From VXNJ01 sp965249595 (lineage in GTDB: Bacteria; Chloroflexota; UBA11872; VXNJ01), in contig OZ252242.1 in the NCBI GenBank assembly GCA_965249595.1, forward strand, positions 1,736,001-1,800,000: a DNA stretch of 64,000 nucleotides. The letters are read 5' to 3'. A model generated the notes under the pieces. That model made no database searches, had not been told where the DNA came from, and was given only the letters and a program-made list of their open reading frames with translations. Positions 62,691 to 64,000 of the stretch are shown one piece after another; the first letter of the stretch is position 1, and each line of letters starts with the position of its first letter. The position numbers and the translations under genes were made by a program.

Positions 62691-64000
62691 CCGGACAGCT
62701 CGGCGATGAAGTTTTCCACGTGGGCCAGATCACCGCGCGCCGATTCGAGTTCGGCCCGACGCTTGTCCACCACGCTCGCCGGGGCGTTGCCGGTAAATCC
62801 CGGATTGGACAGCATTCCGGTCAACCGTTTGGCCTGTCCCTGCAACTCGGCCCGGCGCTTTTGGGCGCGTTCCAACTCGGCCGTCAGATCGACATGGTCC
62901 TCCAGCGGCAGGTAGACCCCGACACCGCTTTCGACGATGAACGCGCAGCGCTTTTCGGCCCGGCGCCTGATGGAGCCGTCAGCCGCGCCGCCCGCGACCT
63001 CGGAAACGGTATTTATCGTCAGCTGGTCCAAGCGGGCCAAGCGGGCGATCACATCGGCTTCCGAGGCCACTTCGGCCGCCGCCGGCCCGGGCAATATCTC
63101 GGCGCTTAGCCAGGCGGCCGGATCGATTCGAAAATCAGCCCGCACCCGTCGGATCGCCGAGATCGTCGCCAGGATGGCCCCGACATTGGCGGCGCGGCCG
63201 GCCCGCTCGGGGTCGGAATCTGCGGCGGTCACCGGCCAGCGGGCGCAGATTAATCCATCCTGCCCTTCGCCGCCGGTCAGGTGGCCCCAGATCGCCTCGG
63301 TTACGAACGGCATGAACGGGTGCAGCAGCTTGAGGCCGGTTTGCAGAACCGTTTGCAGAACCGCCGCGGCCTGGGCGGCGGCGGCCGGGTCGCCGCCATT
63401 AAGGCGCGGTTTGACCGCCTCGATGTACCAGTCGCAAAACTCGTCACGCAGCAAATCGTGGGCGACCTTGCCGGCCTCGCCGAACTGGAATCGGGCAAGC
63501 GCCGAATCCACCCGCCGGACGGCCTCATCGGCCCGATGCAGGATCCAATCGTCAATCGCCGTCGGCGGGGCCGGGCTGGGAGCAAGATGTTCCTGCGCGC
63601 TCACCACAAAACGCGCCGCGTTCCACAGCTTGTTGGCGAAATTGCGGGCCGCCGTCAACCGCTCGGGCGAGAGTTTCATGTCGTTGCCGGGGGTTGAACC
63701 GGTGGCGATTAAGAAACGCAGCGCATCGACCCCGAATTCGCCGATCACCTCGGCTGGATCGTCGCCCGGTTGAGGGTTGGATTTGGAAACCTTGGAGCCG
63801 TCGGCGCGCCGCAGCAGGCCGTTTAGATAGACATGCTCAAAGGGGATTTCATCGAGCAGTTCCAGGCTGAGCATGGCCATCCGGGCAACCCAGAAGAAGA
63901 TGATGTCGTAGCCGGTTTCCATCACCGTTGTGGGATGGAAGTACTTCAGATCGGCCGAGTCCAGGTCCGGCCAGCCGAGCGTCGAAAAGGTCCAAAGCCC
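62687..64000 (-). CDS. valS: Valyl-tRNA synthetase, C-terminal 437 residues (cut by window edge)
   Basis: The frame is open to base 64000. It begins GLWTFSTLGWPDLDSADLKY, then FHPTTVMETGYDIIFFWVAR, DGSKVSKSNPQPGDDPAEVI (the KMSKS-like ATP loop) and LWNAARFVVSAQ. The anticodon-binding helical domain follows (DDWILHRADEAVRRVDSALA, LLHPFMPFVTEAIWGHL), and the ValRS C-terminal coiled coil closes it (LERAQKRRAELQGQAKRLTG to the end). The N-terminal HIGH part and editing domain lie outside. Its TGA overlaps the hyuB start. Confidence 0.96.
   Translation of the reverse strand, partial: GLWTFSTLGWPDLDSADLKYFHPTTVMETGYDIIFFWVARMAMLSLELLDEIPFEHVYLNGLLRRADGSKVSKSNPQPGDDPAEVIGEFGVDALRFLIATGSTPGNDMKLSPERLTAARNFANKLWNAARFVVSAQEHLAPSPAPPTAIDDWILHRADEAVRRVDSALARFQFGEAGKVAHDLLRDEFCDWYIEAVKPRLNGGDPAAAAQAAAVLQTVLQTGLKLLHPFMPFVTEAIWGHLTGGEGQDGLICARWPVTAADSDPERAGRAANVGAILATISAIRRVRADFRIDPAAWLSAEILPGPAAAEVASEADVIARLARLDQLTINTVSEVAGGAADGSIRRRAEKRCAFIVESGVGVYLPLEDHVDLTAELERAQKRRAELQGQAKRLTGMLSNPGFTGNAPASVVDKRRAELESARGDLAHVENFIAELSG

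Overview
This is a GC-rich bacterial chromosome segment. The gene mix suggests Chloroflexota of the SAR202/Dehalococcoidia or sponge-associated type. It includes a luciferase-like flavin oxidoreductase, VOC proteins, a CocE/NonD hydrolase, gamma-glutamyltransferase, a phytanoyl-CoA dioxygenase relative, a GPP34 protein, MalF-type permeases and a giant S8 protease/fibronectin-III surface protein. That placement is inference from gene content only. No rRNA, tRNA or CRISPR array was seen.

Layout. 1-9.6 kb: accessory metabolism (class III aminotransferase cut by the window edge, a two-domain VOC protein with a truncated copy beside it, acyltransferase, amidase), then a small defence-like island. 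The island holds a BrnT/BrnA toxin-antitoxin locus, whose toxin frame lacks a start codon, and a 579-aa protein with a SAP-like segment and a C-terminal FokI-like PD-DxK nuclease site, bracketed by dyad-symmetric DNA. A YhfX-like PLP enzyme follows. 9.6-16 kb: a gene graveyard with a 70-nt nested hairpin, a lipocalin-like gene, a twice-frameshifted SDR, an aminotransferase remnant, a GMC oxidoreductase with an apparent ATT start, a dead IS110 element, an IS66 tail and half an MFS transporter. 16-30 kb: CocE/NonD hydrolase, VOC protein, a Cys-rich unknown, then a minus-strand cluster for a secreted subtilase. A separate gene encodes a prodomain-like protein. The protease frame carries PPC, S8 and P domains, and it formerly continued into 17 FN3 repeats. 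A TAG and a frameshift now split it.

30-47 kb: an alpha/beta hydrolase lacking its nucleophilic Ser coupled to an LLM oxidoreductase, gamma-glutamyltransferase, GPP34, three nearly identical orphan MalF-type permeases, a DUF2207-like membrane protein, a deoxyribosyltransferase-like protein, an M24 peptidase, a dioxygenase and a GH3 beta-glycosidase. 47-64 kb is a housekeeping block: DinG-type helicase, topA, and the minus-strand series amidohydrolase-rdgB-rsmA-pth-mfd. Then come hemW-thpR on the plus strand and valS-hyuB-GNAT on the minus strand, with ValS running off the right edge.

Limits: all calls were made by eye from translations and motifs, with no database search. The frameshifts and missing starts described could in principle be assembly errors.
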